Assembly: GCA_014859965.1 (NCBI GenBank)
Contig: JACZKQ010000080.1
Span: 1 to 44,874 of the forward strand
Direction: 5' to 3'
Length of the DNA stretch: 44,874 nucleotides
Origin: Phycisphaerae bacterium
GTDB taxonomy: Bacteria; Planctomycetota; Phycisphaerae; Sedimentisphaerales; Anaerohalosphaeraceae
Below, piece by piece: positions 17,665-25,341 of the stretch. Below the pieces are notes generated by a model that worked only from the letters and a program-made list of their open reading frames with translations, made no database searches and was not told the origin of the DNA. The position numbers and the translations under genes were made by a program. How positions within the stretch are numbered: the stretch's first letter is position 1; each line of letters opens with the position of its first letter.

Positions 17665-18693
17665 TTACGATGTCGCCTTCGCTTCGAGGTCAAGATCGGC
17701 AAACTCGCCGGCCAGAAACTTGTGGTAAGCCAGCGACGCGACCATCGCCGCGTTATCCGTGCACAGCGGCCGCGGCGCGATCAGCAGCCGCCGTCCCGTC
17801 CTGTCGCACATCTCCTGCAGGGCGTTTCGCAGGGCCGTATTGGCGGCGACGCCTCCGCCCAGCAGAACGGTCTTGGCCTGGGTCTGCTCGGCAGCGCGTT
17901 TGGTCTTCTTGACGAGCACGTCGACGACCGCCGCCTGAAACGACGCGGCGATGTCGGCTATTTCCTGCGGCGTCATCGATGCGACCCTGTCGGCGCCTTT
18001 CATGTCCTGCCCGCGACAGTAATACAGCACCGCGGTCTTGATGCCGCTGAACGAAAAGTTCAGCGATTCGCGGTCGAGCATGGATCGCGGGAAATCGATG
18101 GCCTTCGGGTTACCGCTCTTTGCGGTCTTTTCAATGACGGGCCCGCCGGGGTAGCCTAATTGCAGAATGGTGGCGACCTTGTCAAAGGCCTCGCCCGCGG
18201 CATCGTCGACCGTCGACCCGATAAGCGTCAAATCCAGAGGTGATGTGCACCGGTAGAGATTCGTATGGCCGCCCGAGACGATGAGCGCCACGGCCGGCAG
18301 GTCGAGCGTTTCCTCTTCGAGCATAGCCGACTGCAAGTGCGCGTGCACGTGGTTGACGGCGATCAGCGGGACCTCCCAGGCGAAGGCCAGCGTCTTTGCG
18401 GCGGTCAGGCCGACGATCAGCGCGACCACAAGGCCGGGCTGATTGGCAATGGCGACCGCATCGATGTCGCCCTTCTGCACGCCGGCACGCGCCAAGGCCT
18501 CGGCAATGACCGGGTAGATGTTCTCGATGTGGGCGCGCGAAGCGATCTCAGGCACCACGCCGCCAAATTCGGCATGAAGCCGGATCTGCGAAGCCACGAT
18601 AGACGATTTTATGTTTCGGCCGTCAGCGACAACCGCAGCCGCCGTTTCGTCGCAACTGGTTTCAATACCTAATATGTTGATTTCTTTTGCCAA
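17665..18693 (-). CDS. tsaD: tRNA N6-threonylcarbamoyladenosine transferase subunit TsaD
   Basis: 342 residues from TTG at 18693. This start is chosen because GAGGA lies six bases upstream, the protein then begins at the conserved GIETSCDETAAA segment, and the in-frame ATG at 18756 lies inside the promoter -10 box. TsaD joins threonylcarbamoyl to A37 of ANN-decoding tRNAs with TsaB and TsaE. The metal-binding HVHAH (H115 and H119), SGGHTNLY (about 140-147), FSGIKTA (about 210-216) and the GGGVAANTALR glycine-rich box are present. The usual GPGL motif reads NQPGL. It leads a minus-strand string of co-directional metabolic genes, which is an unusual neighbourhood for a housekeeping gene. Confidence 0.97.
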   Translation of the reverse strand: MAKEINILGIETSCDETAAAVVADGRNIKSSIVASQIRLHAEFGGVVPEIASRAHIENIYPVIAEALARAGVQKGDIDAVAIANQPGLVVALIVGLTAAKTLAFAWEVPLIAVNHVHAHLQSAMLEEETLDLPAVALIVSGGHTNLYRCTSPLDLTLIGSTVDDAAGEAFDKVATILQLGYPGGPVIEKTAKSGNPKAIDFPRSMLDRESLNFSFSGIKTAVLYYCRGQDMKGADRVASMTPQEIADIAASFQAAVVDVLVKKTKRAAEQTQAKTVLLGGGVAANTALRNALQEMCDRTGRRLLIAPRPLCTDNAAMVASLAYHKFLAGEFADLDLEAKATS

Positions 18694-18754
18694 GCGTCCT
18701 CGCTTCTGATTGCGCCTCTGCAGCCGAGCGCACGAAACGCCCGAGCAGGTGTGC

Positions 18755-18782
18755 ATTATACCGGTTTAAATGGTCCGTTCAA
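18755..18782 (-). promoter_or_regulatory. sigma70-type promoter of the tsaD-led operon
   Basis: On the minus strand, -35 TTGAAC (18782-18777), a 16-base spacer, and -10 TATAAT (18760-18755). Transcription should start near 18748. The -10 box itself contains the upstream in-frame ATG at 18756, which therefore cannot be used. Confidence 0.8.
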
Positions 18783-18908
18783 GTACTGAAGATGTGATGG
18801 CAAGGGCGGCAAGTCCAAGGCATCTCCTGGGGCCTCTGCTTGAGAAGACGCAGTTGGAGCCGTTGGCCCGGCAAAAACCCGGAAATGAAAAAAAATAAAA
18901 TTTTCTAT

Positions 18909-18937
18909 TTGCTTACTTTACTTGTGTAGAGTAATAT
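18909..18937 (+). promoter_or_regulatory. Promoter of the BlaI-M56 operon
   Basis: -35 TTGCTT (18909-18914), a 17-base spacer, and -10 TAATAT (18932-18937). It overlaps the inverted repeat at 18923-18944. Confidence 0.65.
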
Positions 18938-18944
18938 CTACACA
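18923..18944. promoter_or_regulatory. Operator-like dyad, probable BlaI binding site
   Basis: TGTGTAGA (18923-18930), six-base centre GTAATA, TCTACACA (18937-18944): a perfect 8-base inverted repeat centred on the -10 box of the blaI-like gene. BlaI/MecI repressors bind dyads with TGTA/TACA half-sites and repress their own operon, so autoregulation is the natural reading. The half-site order here is TGTA then TACA, so it is not simply the staphylococcal operator. Confidence 0.7.
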
Positions 18945-18966
18945 GTTAAATTGAAGCGAGAAAACA

Positions 18967-19347
18967 ATGGATGCACGGCGTGAGTTAACAGAGGGAGAGT
19001 GGGCCATTCTGGAAGTGGTCTGGGGCAAGCAACCTTGTGCCGCCGGAGACGTGCAGGAGGCACTGGAGAAAAGCACCGCCTGGACCTACAGCACCGTCAA
19101 GACCATGATGGACCGGATGGTGGTCAAGGGTCTACTGGAGACCGAACGTGTCCGCAATCTGATGCTATACCGCCCGGTCATTACCCGCCCCCAGGCTCAG
19201 GGGGGCGAACTCCTGCGAACCGCACAGCGGGCGTTCAACGGGGCTTTTTCACCTTTGGTGGAATTTCTGCTGGATCAGGATAAGTTGTCGAAGGAAGAAC
19301 TGGAACATTTGGAGCGGCTCATCCGTCAAAAGCAGGATGGCAGTTAA
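18967..19347 (+). CDS. blaI: BlaI/MecI/CopY-family transcriptional repressor
   Basis: 126 residues, exactly the family size. The winged helix is clear: LTEGEWAILEVVWGKQPCAAGDVQEAL (about 7-33), STVKTMMDRMVVKGLLETERV (about 41-61), followed by the YRPVITRPQAQ connecting strand and a C-terminal dimerisation helix (LVEFLLDQDKLSKEELEHLERLIRQK). Family members repress an operon with a membrane metallopeptidase (BlaR1/MecR1-like), which cleaves or causes cleavage of the repressor when a signal arrives. That partner is the next gene, 88 bases downstream. The dyad at 18923-18944 sits on the promoter. There is no beta-lactamase gene in the window, so the inducer and targets are unknown. Confidence 0.95.
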   Translation: MDARRELTEGEWAILEVVWGKQPCAAGDVQEALEKSTAWTYSTVKTMMDRMVVKGLLETERVRNLMLYRPVITRPQAQGGELLRTAQRAFNGAFSPLVEFLLDQDKLSKEELEHLERLIRQKQDGS

Positions 19348-19435
19348 CTCGCCGCTTTGCGGACGGTAACGGGAGAAAGGGTTTGGGTGGCCGGCCATAG
19401 CAGCCGACCGGGGAGATCGTTGCGTGGAGAAGAGC

Positions 19436-21148
19436 ATGTACGCGCTTATTGAATGGGTTAATGCATGGGGCGCATCATTTACGGCCTCGGCAGCGGCAAT
19501 GCTGATGCAGTCAAGCATTCTGATCGCCTGCGTCCTGGTGCTGGACCTGGCGATCCGCAAACGGGTGCGGGCTGTGTTTCGCTATTGGATATGGGTGCTG
19601 GTGCTTTTTAAGCTGGTGCTGCCGCCGACGCTGTCGGCCCCTTACAGTGCGGGCTACTGGCTGGCCGGCAGCATGGCTCGCATCGAATCGCTATGGAGCA
19701 AGCCGCCGTCACAACCGCCAACGCAGATGAATAGTTTATTCACGGCCCCGCAAGCCACCCATGCGATACCGCCGCGGCAGGAAGCGACGATCACCTGTCG
19801 GCAGGCGGTCCAACAAATCGATAACACCGAAACGTCGCCTGCCCCCACCGGGCGGCACGCCTCCGCGGCGGTGCAGGATGCCGTCGCAGACCGGCCCGAC
19901 TCATCTGCCGCAGTAACGGCCAGTGGCGTCGTGTTCGTATTCTGGTGCCTCGTGTGCGCGGCAATGGCTGCATTGGTCGTGCACCGCACACGTGCAATAA
20001 GGAAGATCGTTTGCCGGAGCACCCAGGCCGACGCCGCACTGGCCGATCTGTTGACGTCGTGCTGTGAACGCATGCGGATGCGGGCACATGTGAATATTCG
20101 CATAACGTCGGCGCTCTCAAGCCCTGCCGTGTACGGCATCGTTCGCCCCGTGGTTTTGATCCCCGCTGCGGTGCGTAATCGGATGAGCCTGGCCGACCTG
20201 GAGATTATCGTCTCTCACGAGCTCATACACGTCCGACGGGGCGATTTGTCCATCAAGCTGTTACAGACCATTCTGCAGGTGGTCTATTTCTACAATCCTC
20301 TGTTGTGGCCGGTCAACGCAATGATTCGGAGGATTCGTGAACAGGCCGTCGATGAGACGGTGCTGGCGACCCTGGGACCGCAGGCGATTACAACGTACGC
20401 CCGCGCACTCGTACAGGTCGCCGGCATGGCGTTCGGTCGGCCGGGATTGGAACTCCGGCTGATCGGGGTAGTGGAGTCCAAAAGTTTACTAACAGAAAGG
20501 ATCAGAATCATGTTGCATAAATCAACACCCGTAAGTGCTAAACTCAACGTATTCGGCTTAACCGCATTGGCGATGCTGGCCGCTTTCCTGCTGCCCATGG
20601 CCCGGGCTGAAGAGAAACCGGTTGCGTCGTCCAGCTTCGTCGCACAGGAAGCCCATGCGCTGCCCGCTGTAGGCGGGAACCTCAAGTCGCTCGAAGGGCA
20701 AATTGCTGAACTGAAAAAGGAATTGCACGGTCGAATGGAAATGTTGCGACTGCTCGAAGGCAAACTGAAACTGGCGCACCTTGAGCACGTCACCCAGAGG
20801 AGCGTTGACATGCCAGCAGCGCCTTTCTCTTCCGCAGCACTCCAACCCGCATTGCCGCCAATGGCTGTTCCCGACCGGCCCGAGACGCCCGTTTTTTCAG
20901 AGACCGCAGAGGACGGAGGAACCCCGCCGCAGGCAGCGCAGTGCCCGGAACTGCCGATCTCCGTCGTCCCACCGCTGGCGCCTTGGAGGTCGGCGGCGCA
21001 TTCCTGGGATGGTCAGCAGCACAACATGTCTTCGGAGGTGTCCGAGGCAGTCCGCGCGGCGCTGCCGGAGGCCCTTAAGGAAATGCTTCCCACCGTCATC
21101 GAGGACATTATTGCGAAGATACAGATGAAGTTTGCCGGCCGGCCGTAA
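19436..21148 (+). CDS. M56-family membrane metallopeptidase (BlaR1-like sensor/protease)
   Basis: 570 residues from the ATG at 19436, with GGAGAAG at 19426-19432; a GTG at 19424 is in frame but overlaps the ribosome site. Hydrophobic helices near 18-50 and 155-180, then the M56 peptidase domain with HELIH (261-265), the zinc motif, and a further helix near 365-385 (TALAMLAAFLLPMARA). After it, a heptad-like helix (about 405-440, LEGQIAELKKEL...LEGKLKLAHLEH) and a proline-rich tail replace the penicillin-binding sensor domain of true BlaR1. So it senses something other than beta-lactams or is only a protease; the signal is unknown. It follows the BlaI-like repressor, forming the usual regulator-protease pair, and ends at a strong hairpin. 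Confidence 0.9.
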   Translation: MYALIEWVNAWGASFTASAAAMLMQSSILIACVLVLDLAIRKRVRAVFRYWIWVLVLFKLVLPPTLSAPYSAGYWLAGSMARIESLWSKPPSQPPTQMNSLFTAPQATHAIPPRQEATITCRQAVQQIDNTETSPAPTGRHASAAVQDAVADRPDSSAAVTASGVVFVFWCLVCAAMAALVVHRTRAIRKIVCRSTQADAALADLLTSCCERMRMRAHVNIRITSALSSPAVYGIVRPVVLIPAAVRNRMSLADLEIIVSHELIHVRRGDLSIKLLQTILQVVYFYNPLLWPVNAMIRRIREQAVDETVLATLGPQAITTYARALVQVAGMAFGRPGLELRLIGVVESKSLLTERIRIMLHKSTPVSAKLNVFGLTALAMLAAFLLPMARAEEKPVASSSFVAQEAHALPAVGGNLKSLEGQIAELKKELHGRMEMLRLLEGKLKLAHLEHVTQRSVDMPAAPFSSAALQPALPPMAVPDRPETPVFSETAEDGGTPPQAAQCPELPISVVPPLAPWRSAAHSWDGQQHNMSSEVSEAVRAALPEALKEMLPTVIEDIIAKIQMKFAGRP

Positions 21149-21178
21149 TCCGCCCGAGCCGGTGTCATTGTGAACAAA

Positions 21179-21212
21179 GCGATGCCAACCCCGCGAGATG
21201 GGTTGGCATCGC
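21179..21212. terminator. Strong bidirectional hairpin terminator
   Basis: A perfect 13-base stem, left arm 21179-21191 (GCGATGCCAACCC) and right arm 21200-21212, with an eight-base loop. It lies between convergent genes. On the minus strand it is followed by TTTGTT; on the plus strand by ATTATTAT, so termination is plausible in both directions. Confidence 0.85.
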
Positions 21213-21262
21213 ATTATTATCCCCCCGGATAAGACAACATTCTTGCATCGACCAGTTTCGGA

Positions 21263-21514
21263 TCACCACCTGCCGCTGAGCCGCTCTTCGATGCAGAGCG
21301 AACAGTATCGGATTCTTTCTTCCAGCTGCGGCAGGAAATCCAGGATTTCCTTGTCCGGACAATCGCGGCACCGCGCCTTGTCCAGCCAGTCGATCATCCG
21401 CCGCAGTTCTGCGAGTTCCACCTGCATTTCACTATCGTCTATGGCCCATTCGTTGAGCATTTCTTCCAGTTCGATCACGTGCCCTGCGATTTCTTCAACT
21501 TCAAACCGGGTCAT
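21263..21514 (-). CDS. Small protein with two CxxC motifs
   Basis: 83 residues from the ATG at 21514, preceded by AGGGAGA at a good distance; the frame continues further upstream without support. The first half is an acidic helical segment (VEEIAGHVIELEEMLNEW, about 5-23). The second half has C49-R-D-C52 and C71-S-L-C74, which together could form a four-cysteine zinc site. No known family is recognised. It lies 162 bases downstream of the ferritin-like gene in the same direction and may be read with it. It ends at the strong hairpin. A redox or metal-related partner of the ferritin-like protein is possible, but is only inference. Confidence 0.7.
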   Translation of the reverse strand: MTRFEVEEIAGHVIELEEMLNEWAIDDSEMQVELAELRRMIDWLDKARCRDCPDKEILDFLPQLEERIRYCSLCIEERLSGRW

Positions 21515-21676
21515 TGCTAATCTCCCTGACGCCGCACACTTTTCCTGGCTGCGGGCTACTCCTGTCCTGCAGCACCGTGGTTTATACGGACGTAACGGAT
21601 TTACGGTTCGTGACGAATCCGCCGACGGACCGGCGTGATGACTCCTGAAAGAAGCGTGTTCGGAGAGGCGGCTCAA

Positions 21677-22132
21677 TCAGAGCTTTTCGCGGAGAGCCGC
21701 CAAATGACGGTGCTCCTCGGCGATGATCTGATCGATGCGGTCGGCGGCGGCCTGCTCAGTGACGAAGTCTTTAAGGCCGGTGTAAAAAATGAGGGAGTCG
21801 CGCTCCATCTCTATCGCCGCCTCGATGACGGATTGGGTGCTCGTCAGGGCGGCCAAGTCGTGCGGCCGGATGGTGAATTCACTCAGGCAGGCCATGGCGC
21901 GGCATTTCTCGATGTCGAAGAGGGTGATTGCCGGGCTGCAGAGCTCGAAGTCCTGCCGCATTTGGGCAAAGGTTCGCTCGTGGACGAGTTCCCAGTCGGC
22001 AAGCCGGGTCAACAGCTCGCAGACATCTGGAATGCCCAACTTGCCGGCCGCCTTGCGATAGAACGCAGCACCGTCACGCTCGATCTGCTCGGCGATCCTG
22101 AAGACTTCTGAGATGTTGAACGTCTCTTGCAT
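21677..22132 (-). CDS. Ferritin-like / rubrerythrin-family diiron protein
   Basis: 151 residues forming a four-helix bundle. The di-iron ligands are visible: E18 in the first helix (IERDGAAFY), E48-x-x-H51 (WELVHE), E108/E110 in the third helix (IEMERDSLIFY), and E140-x-x-H143 (AEEHRH) in the fourth. This is the rubrerythrin-type pattern, but the C-terminal rubredoxin domain is missing. Likely role: peroxide scavenging or iron handling in the cytoplasm. The promoter at 22141-22169 is close to consensus. Its start at 22132 leaves a short leader of only a few bases, so translation begins just after transcription starts. Confidence 0.9.
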   Translation of the reverse strand: MQETFNISEVFRIAEQIERDGAAFYRKAAGKLGIPDVCELLTRLADWELVHERTFAQMRQDFELCSPAITLFDIEKCRAMACLSEFTIRPHDLAALTSTQSVIEAAIEMERDSLIFYTGLKDFVTEQAAADRIDQIIAEEHRHLAALREKL

Positions 22133-22140
22133 AAGAAGCC

Positions 22141-22169
22141 ATTATACCCACAGACAAAATGCGATTCAA
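22141..22169 (-). promoter_or_regulatory. sigma70-type promoter of the ferritin-like gene
   Basis: On the minus strand, -35 TTGAAT (22169-22164), a 17-base spacer, and -10 TATAAT (22146-22141). The start codon at 22132 is only eight bases after the -10 box, so the mRNA should be leaderless or nearly so. Confidence 0.8.
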
Positions 22170-22225
22170 GGTCTTTGTGGGCAACTGTCCGTAGGCCTGG
22201 CGTTTGAGCAAGGTAATCTGCGGCA

Positions 22226-22254
22226 TTGACGCTGCGGGGGCGATGTATTATGAT
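22226..22254 (+). promoter_or_regulatory. sigma70-type promoter of the RNase D gene
   Basis: -35 TTGACG (22226-22231), a 17-base spacer, and -10 TATGAT (22249-22254). The expected transcript begins near 22261, downstream of a possible TTG start at 22204, so that start is excluded. Confidence 0.72.
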
Positions 22255-22314
22255 GGTATCCGTCGCTGCCTCGACGGGTGGGCACACGGGCGGCGTGATA
22301 TTGTTGCATTGGGA

Positions 22315-23460
22315 ATGAGTTTGCACGACGATTTCGTATATATTGACACGGCATCTAAACCCGCCTCCCTGATCGAGCGCATGGCCACGGCGGATCGCAT
22401 CGCCGTGGATGTCGAGGCCGACAGCTTTCATCACTACTACGAAAAGGTCTGCCTGATCCAGGTTGCGGTAAACGGCGGTGTCTACCTGGTCGATCCCCTG
22501 GCCGGCCTTGATCTCTCGCAGTTCGCGCAGGTCCTGGGCGGCAGAGTCCTGATTTTTCACGATGGGGGTTACGATCTGAGAATGCTGCGCCAATCCTTGG
22601 CCTTTGAGCCGCAGAGAGGGGTTTTTGACACCATGCTGGCGGCACAGCTTCTGGGCTATCGTGAATTCGGACTGTCGGCACTGCTCAAGCGATTTTTTGA
22701 CGTGAATATGGTCAAGACCCACCAGAAAGCCAACTGGTCGCGGCGGCCGTTAGACAAGAACCTTCTGAGCTACGCCGGCGAGGACGTTCGGTATCTGCAC
22801 AAACTTGCCGACATGCTCGAAGCGGAACTGAGGGCCTTGGGCAGGCTGGCATGGCATGAGGAAAGCTGCCGCGAGATGGTTCGGGCCGCGCAGGTCGACA
22901 AGGGCCCGCCGGACGAGGAACGGCAGTGGCGGATTAAGGGCACGCGACTGCTGAGCCGGCGGCAGCTCGCCTGTGTGCGCCGGCTGTGGTACTGGCGCGA
23001 GCGGGAAGCGCAGGAGGCGGACCTGCCGCCGTTCAAAATCATCGGCAACATCCAGCTCATCGAGCTTGCTCTGTGGGCCGAAAGGCATCCCGATACACCC
23101 CTCACGAGGGGGCCGCGTCTGCCGCGTCATTTCGTCAATTCCCGCCTGGAGCGGCTGGCGGCGGCGATTGCCGAAGCGGGGCGCCTTCCCGAATCGGCTT
23201 GGCCCAAACCCTTGCCCTGTTCGCCGAAGCCGCCGACGAGTGAGGCCTTTCGCCGAACGGTGGAGATCTTGAAGGACCAGTGCCGCCAGAAGGCTGAAGC
23301 ACTCGGCATTGAGCCGTTCGTGCTGGCGCCGCGGGCGATGCTGACTTCTATCGTCCAGCATAAGCCCTGCGACGTCGGCGCATTGGTCGCCGCCTCCGGT
23401 GCAATGCACTGGCAGGCTGAGGTTATCTGGCCGATTGTCCAGCGCGTTGTGTGCAGTTGA
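22315..23460 (+). CDS. rnd: Ribonuclease D (DEDDy exonuclease with HRDC domain)
   Basis: 381 residues from the ATG at 22315. The catalytic DEDDy residues are present: D32 and E34 (AVDVEAD), D87 (HDGGYDL, about 82-88) and Y153...D157 (SYAGEDVRYL, about 152-161). The HRDC domain follows in the region RRQLACVRRLWYWREREA...NIQLIELA (about 216-260). The enzyme trims the 3' ends of structured RNAs such as tRNA precursors. The start is set by the promoter at 22226-22254 and by alignment: RNase D proteins begin a few residues before the first strand. The ribosome site is weak (TTGGGA). The gene converges on the DUF362 gene with only five bases between their stops. Confidence 0.92.
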   Translation: MSLHDDFVYIDTASKPASLIERMATADRIAVDVEADSFHHYYEKVCLIQVAVNGGVYLVDPLAGLDLSQFAQVLGGRVLIFHDGGYDLRMLRQSLAFEPQRGVFDTMLAAQLLGYREFGLSALLKRFFDVNMVKTHQKANWSRRPLDKNLLSYAGEDVRYLHKLADMLEAELRALGRLAWHEESCREMVRAAQVDKGPPDEERQWRIKGTRLLSRRQLACVRRLWYWREREAQEADLPPFKIIGNIQLIELALWAERHPDTPLTRGPRLPRHFVNSRLERLAAAIAEAGRLPESAWPKPLPCSPKPPTSEAFRRTVEILKDQCRQKAEALGIEPFVLAPRAMLTSIVQHKPCDVGALVAASGAMHWQAEVIWPIVQRVVCS

Positions 23461-23465
23461 ACATG

Positions 23466-24443
23466 TCACACTGATCTTTTTGAAAGCAGGCATTTCGCAC
23501 GAAAAGCAAATTGCTTTAGAACGCTTCTGCAAACGTGCGAAAAGGGAAAATTCAGCGGTGTCTGCTCAGCAAATTGAAAGTCAACGCACCGGCTGTCTGC
23601 ATAATCGTCTCCGCGGATTTCGATACGCCCGATGTCCGAGCAGCCGAAGCCCGAATGGCGAGCGGTACGGAGGATGGGCAGTTGGTCCGGGGCGAGTCCG
23701 ATGAGATCGCAGCAGACGATTTCGCACGCCACGGGGTCGGCACCCCCGATCAGAAAACCCAGCGGCCGGGCATTTCCGCTGATGGGGCCCTGGCCCTGCA
23801 TCGCAACTACGCCGTCAATAATAGAATACACCGGCGCCACCACTTTATAGATCTCGATGAGCATCGTGCAGAAGGCGTCAAAGGAATGCCCGCGAGCCCA
23901 GTGCCAAAATGCTTTGCGCTTGCCGCAGACGCAGCCGAACATGTTCTTGATCGCGAAACTCGCCCCGAGCTGCTGATGCGACTTAAATTTAGGCAGATTG
24001 ATGATCTTGTCGGCATCCATCGCCACGCGGCTGATGCTGATCAGGGTTCCATCGATGCGGCGCCGGCGGGGTCGATCGAGCGGCCGGACCGGTACGCCGA
24101 GCCTGCGAAGCGGTTCGTCCAGTTCGAGCGCCTTGGCGCACGCGGCGACACTGCCCCATGCCGGCGAATCGGCGACAAACGGCTTTGCCCCGAAATCCTT
24201 CAGCAGGGCGGCGGTGGCGACAATCACGGCAGGGTCGGTCTGGGCGGCAAACTGCCGCGGACGGGGAACGATAAAGTTGGGTTTGATCAGCACACTGTCG
24301 CCCCGGCTGACAAACGCACCCAGGCCGCCGGCGAGTGCGAACTGCTGCGCGACGGCATCAGCGACTTTGTCGGGGTGATAGTCTGTGAGCCGGTGCACCA
24401 CAACCACTGCGTCGTGCTGTTTGTCCGCGACGGGCACGGTCAA
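23466..24443 (-). CDS. DUF362-family protein
   Basis: 325 residues from TTG at 24443, chosen because AAGGA lies seven bases upstream and the TTG overlaps the stop of the upstream lipoprotein gene (TTGA); a GTG at 24461 is an alternative. DUF362 markers: VLIKPNFIVPRP (about 51-62), INLPKFKSHQQLGASFAIKNMFGC (about 153-176) and DGVVAMQGQGPISG (about 208-221). The family often carries a ferredoxin domain; this copy has none, only isolated cysteines (C176, C178). Its biochemical activity is not established, although links to iron-sulfur or redox systems are proposed in the family. It is coupled to the upstream lipoprotein gene. Confidence 0.85.
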   Translation of the reverse strand: MTVPVADKQHDAVVVVHRLTDYHPDKVADAVAQQFALAGGLGAFVSRGDSVLIKPNFIVPRPRQFAAQTDPAVIVATAALLKDFGAKPFVADSPAWGSVAACAKALELDEPLRRLGVPVRPLDRPRRRRIDGTLISISRVAMDADKIINLPKFKSHQQLGASFAIKNMFGCVCGKRKAFWHWARGHSFDAFCTMLIEIYKVVAPVYSIIDGVVAMQGQGPISGNARPLGFLIGGADPVACEIVCCDLIGLAPDQLPILRTARHSGFGCSDIGRIEIRGDDYADSRCVDFQFAEQTPLNFPFSHVCRSVLKQFAFRAKCLLSKRSV

Positions 24444-25249
24444 TCTTCGATCCTTGCGCACAGGACCATATACATGCGCACCGTATTGGGCCGGTCCGCC
24501 GAGTAGAAAAGCAGGCGATTTATTGTAAATGGCGCGATCGCCCGGCCGTCAAGACCCACCGGTTCACCCGCCGAGGCGACCAGCAGGTAGTCGCCGGGGC
24601 TCATCCGGAGTTTGAGCTCGCCGACAGAAAAAGGCGTGTCGTCCCGCATATGGGCCAGATTGGCAAAGAAACCTTGCGAACCGAGCCTGTAAGCGGGCAT
24701 TATCTGCACCTGGGCGACGCCGCGAATGCTTTCCATGGGCTGAGCCTTGAGCATCCATGTGAAGCGGCCCACGGCAAATCTGTCCCGTTTGACCTTGCCG
24801 CCCGCATCAATCCATGCCACCTCCTCGGTTGAATTGAGCAGCGTGACTGCAATATCATCACCCGCCGCTTGATACACCACCAGATTGCGGGTGGCGGTCT
24901 TGCGGGCGGCCAGTTTGTCCAGTTCAGCCGAAAGCTTGGGCCAGTCCGCCTGGTTTCCGAATCCTGCAAGGAAGCCGTTGGCGTCGAATGCGTCGCGCTC
25001 GGCAAACTGAATCTGCCGTTTGCTCATGAGCTTGAATGCTTGCTGAAGGAGGTCGATCTGTTCGGTAGGCAGTTCGAAGGTAAAAACACGGAAATAAAGC
25101 TGAGGAGGTGTTTTTTCATCCGAGCCCGTGGCCAGATGGCCCAATTTAATGCCGCCGATTGGCGCACCATCGTCCTTGCGCGCGGCCAGATCGCAACCAC
25201 CGACAACAATAGCGCTGAAAAGAAGGATAATAAAGCAGATACGGTTCAT
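24440..25249 (-). CDS. Lipoprotein of unknown function
   Basis: 269 residues from the ATG at 25249. A short basic start (MNRIC) and hydrophobic stretch end in a lipobox, VGGC with the lipidated C19, so it is exported and anchored to a membrane. The mature part holds an alpha/beta region (FELPTEQIDLLQQAFKLMSKRQI, about 56-78) and a second half rich in beta strands (GRFTWMLKAQPMESIRGVAQVQIMPAY). No domain is recognised. The promoter at 25257-25285 places the -10 box over an earlier in-frame ATG and exactly seven bases before this ATG, pointing to leaderless translation. Its stop overlaps the DUF362 start, so the two are one unit. Confidence 0.7.
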   Translation of the reverse strand: MNRICFIILLFSAIVVGGCDLAARKDDGAPIGGIKLGHLATGSDEKTPPQLYFRVFTFELPTEQIDLLQQAFKLMSKRQIQFAERDAFDANGFLAGFGNQADWPKLSAELDKLAARKTATRNLVVYQAAGDDIAVTLLNSTEEVAWIDAGGKVKRDRFAVGRFTWMLKAQPMESIRGVAQVQIMPAYRLGSQGFFANLAHMRDDTPFSVGELKLRMSPGDYLLVASAGEPVGLDGRAIAPFTINRLLFYSADRPNTVRMYMVLCARIED

Positions 25250-25256
25250 GAGATAC

Positions 25257-25285
25257 ATGATAACCGCGCACTGCCTCAAAGTCAA
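25257..25285 (-). promoter_or_regulatory. sigma70-type promoter giving a leaderless lipoprotein mRNA
   Basis: On the minus strand, -35 TTGACT (25285-25280), a 17-base spacer, and -10 TATCAT (25262-25257). The ATG at 25249 is seven bases after the -10 box, the normal distance to the transcript start. Confidence 0.75.
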
Positions 25286-25341
25286 TCCCGGCGATGGCCG
25301 CGGACTGTGCGCAATATTCGCTGACCCCCCGCAAAGCCGCG

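Noticed and set aside
16636..18159. Plus-strand open frame of about 507 codons across the UroD and tsaD genes
   Set aside because: It spans two real minus-strand genes; tsaD and UroD motifs settle the strand.
18694..18756. ATG start for tsaD at 18756
   Set aside because: The ATG is part of the -10 box of the tsaD promoter, so it would not be in the transcript; TTG at 18693 has a ribosome site.
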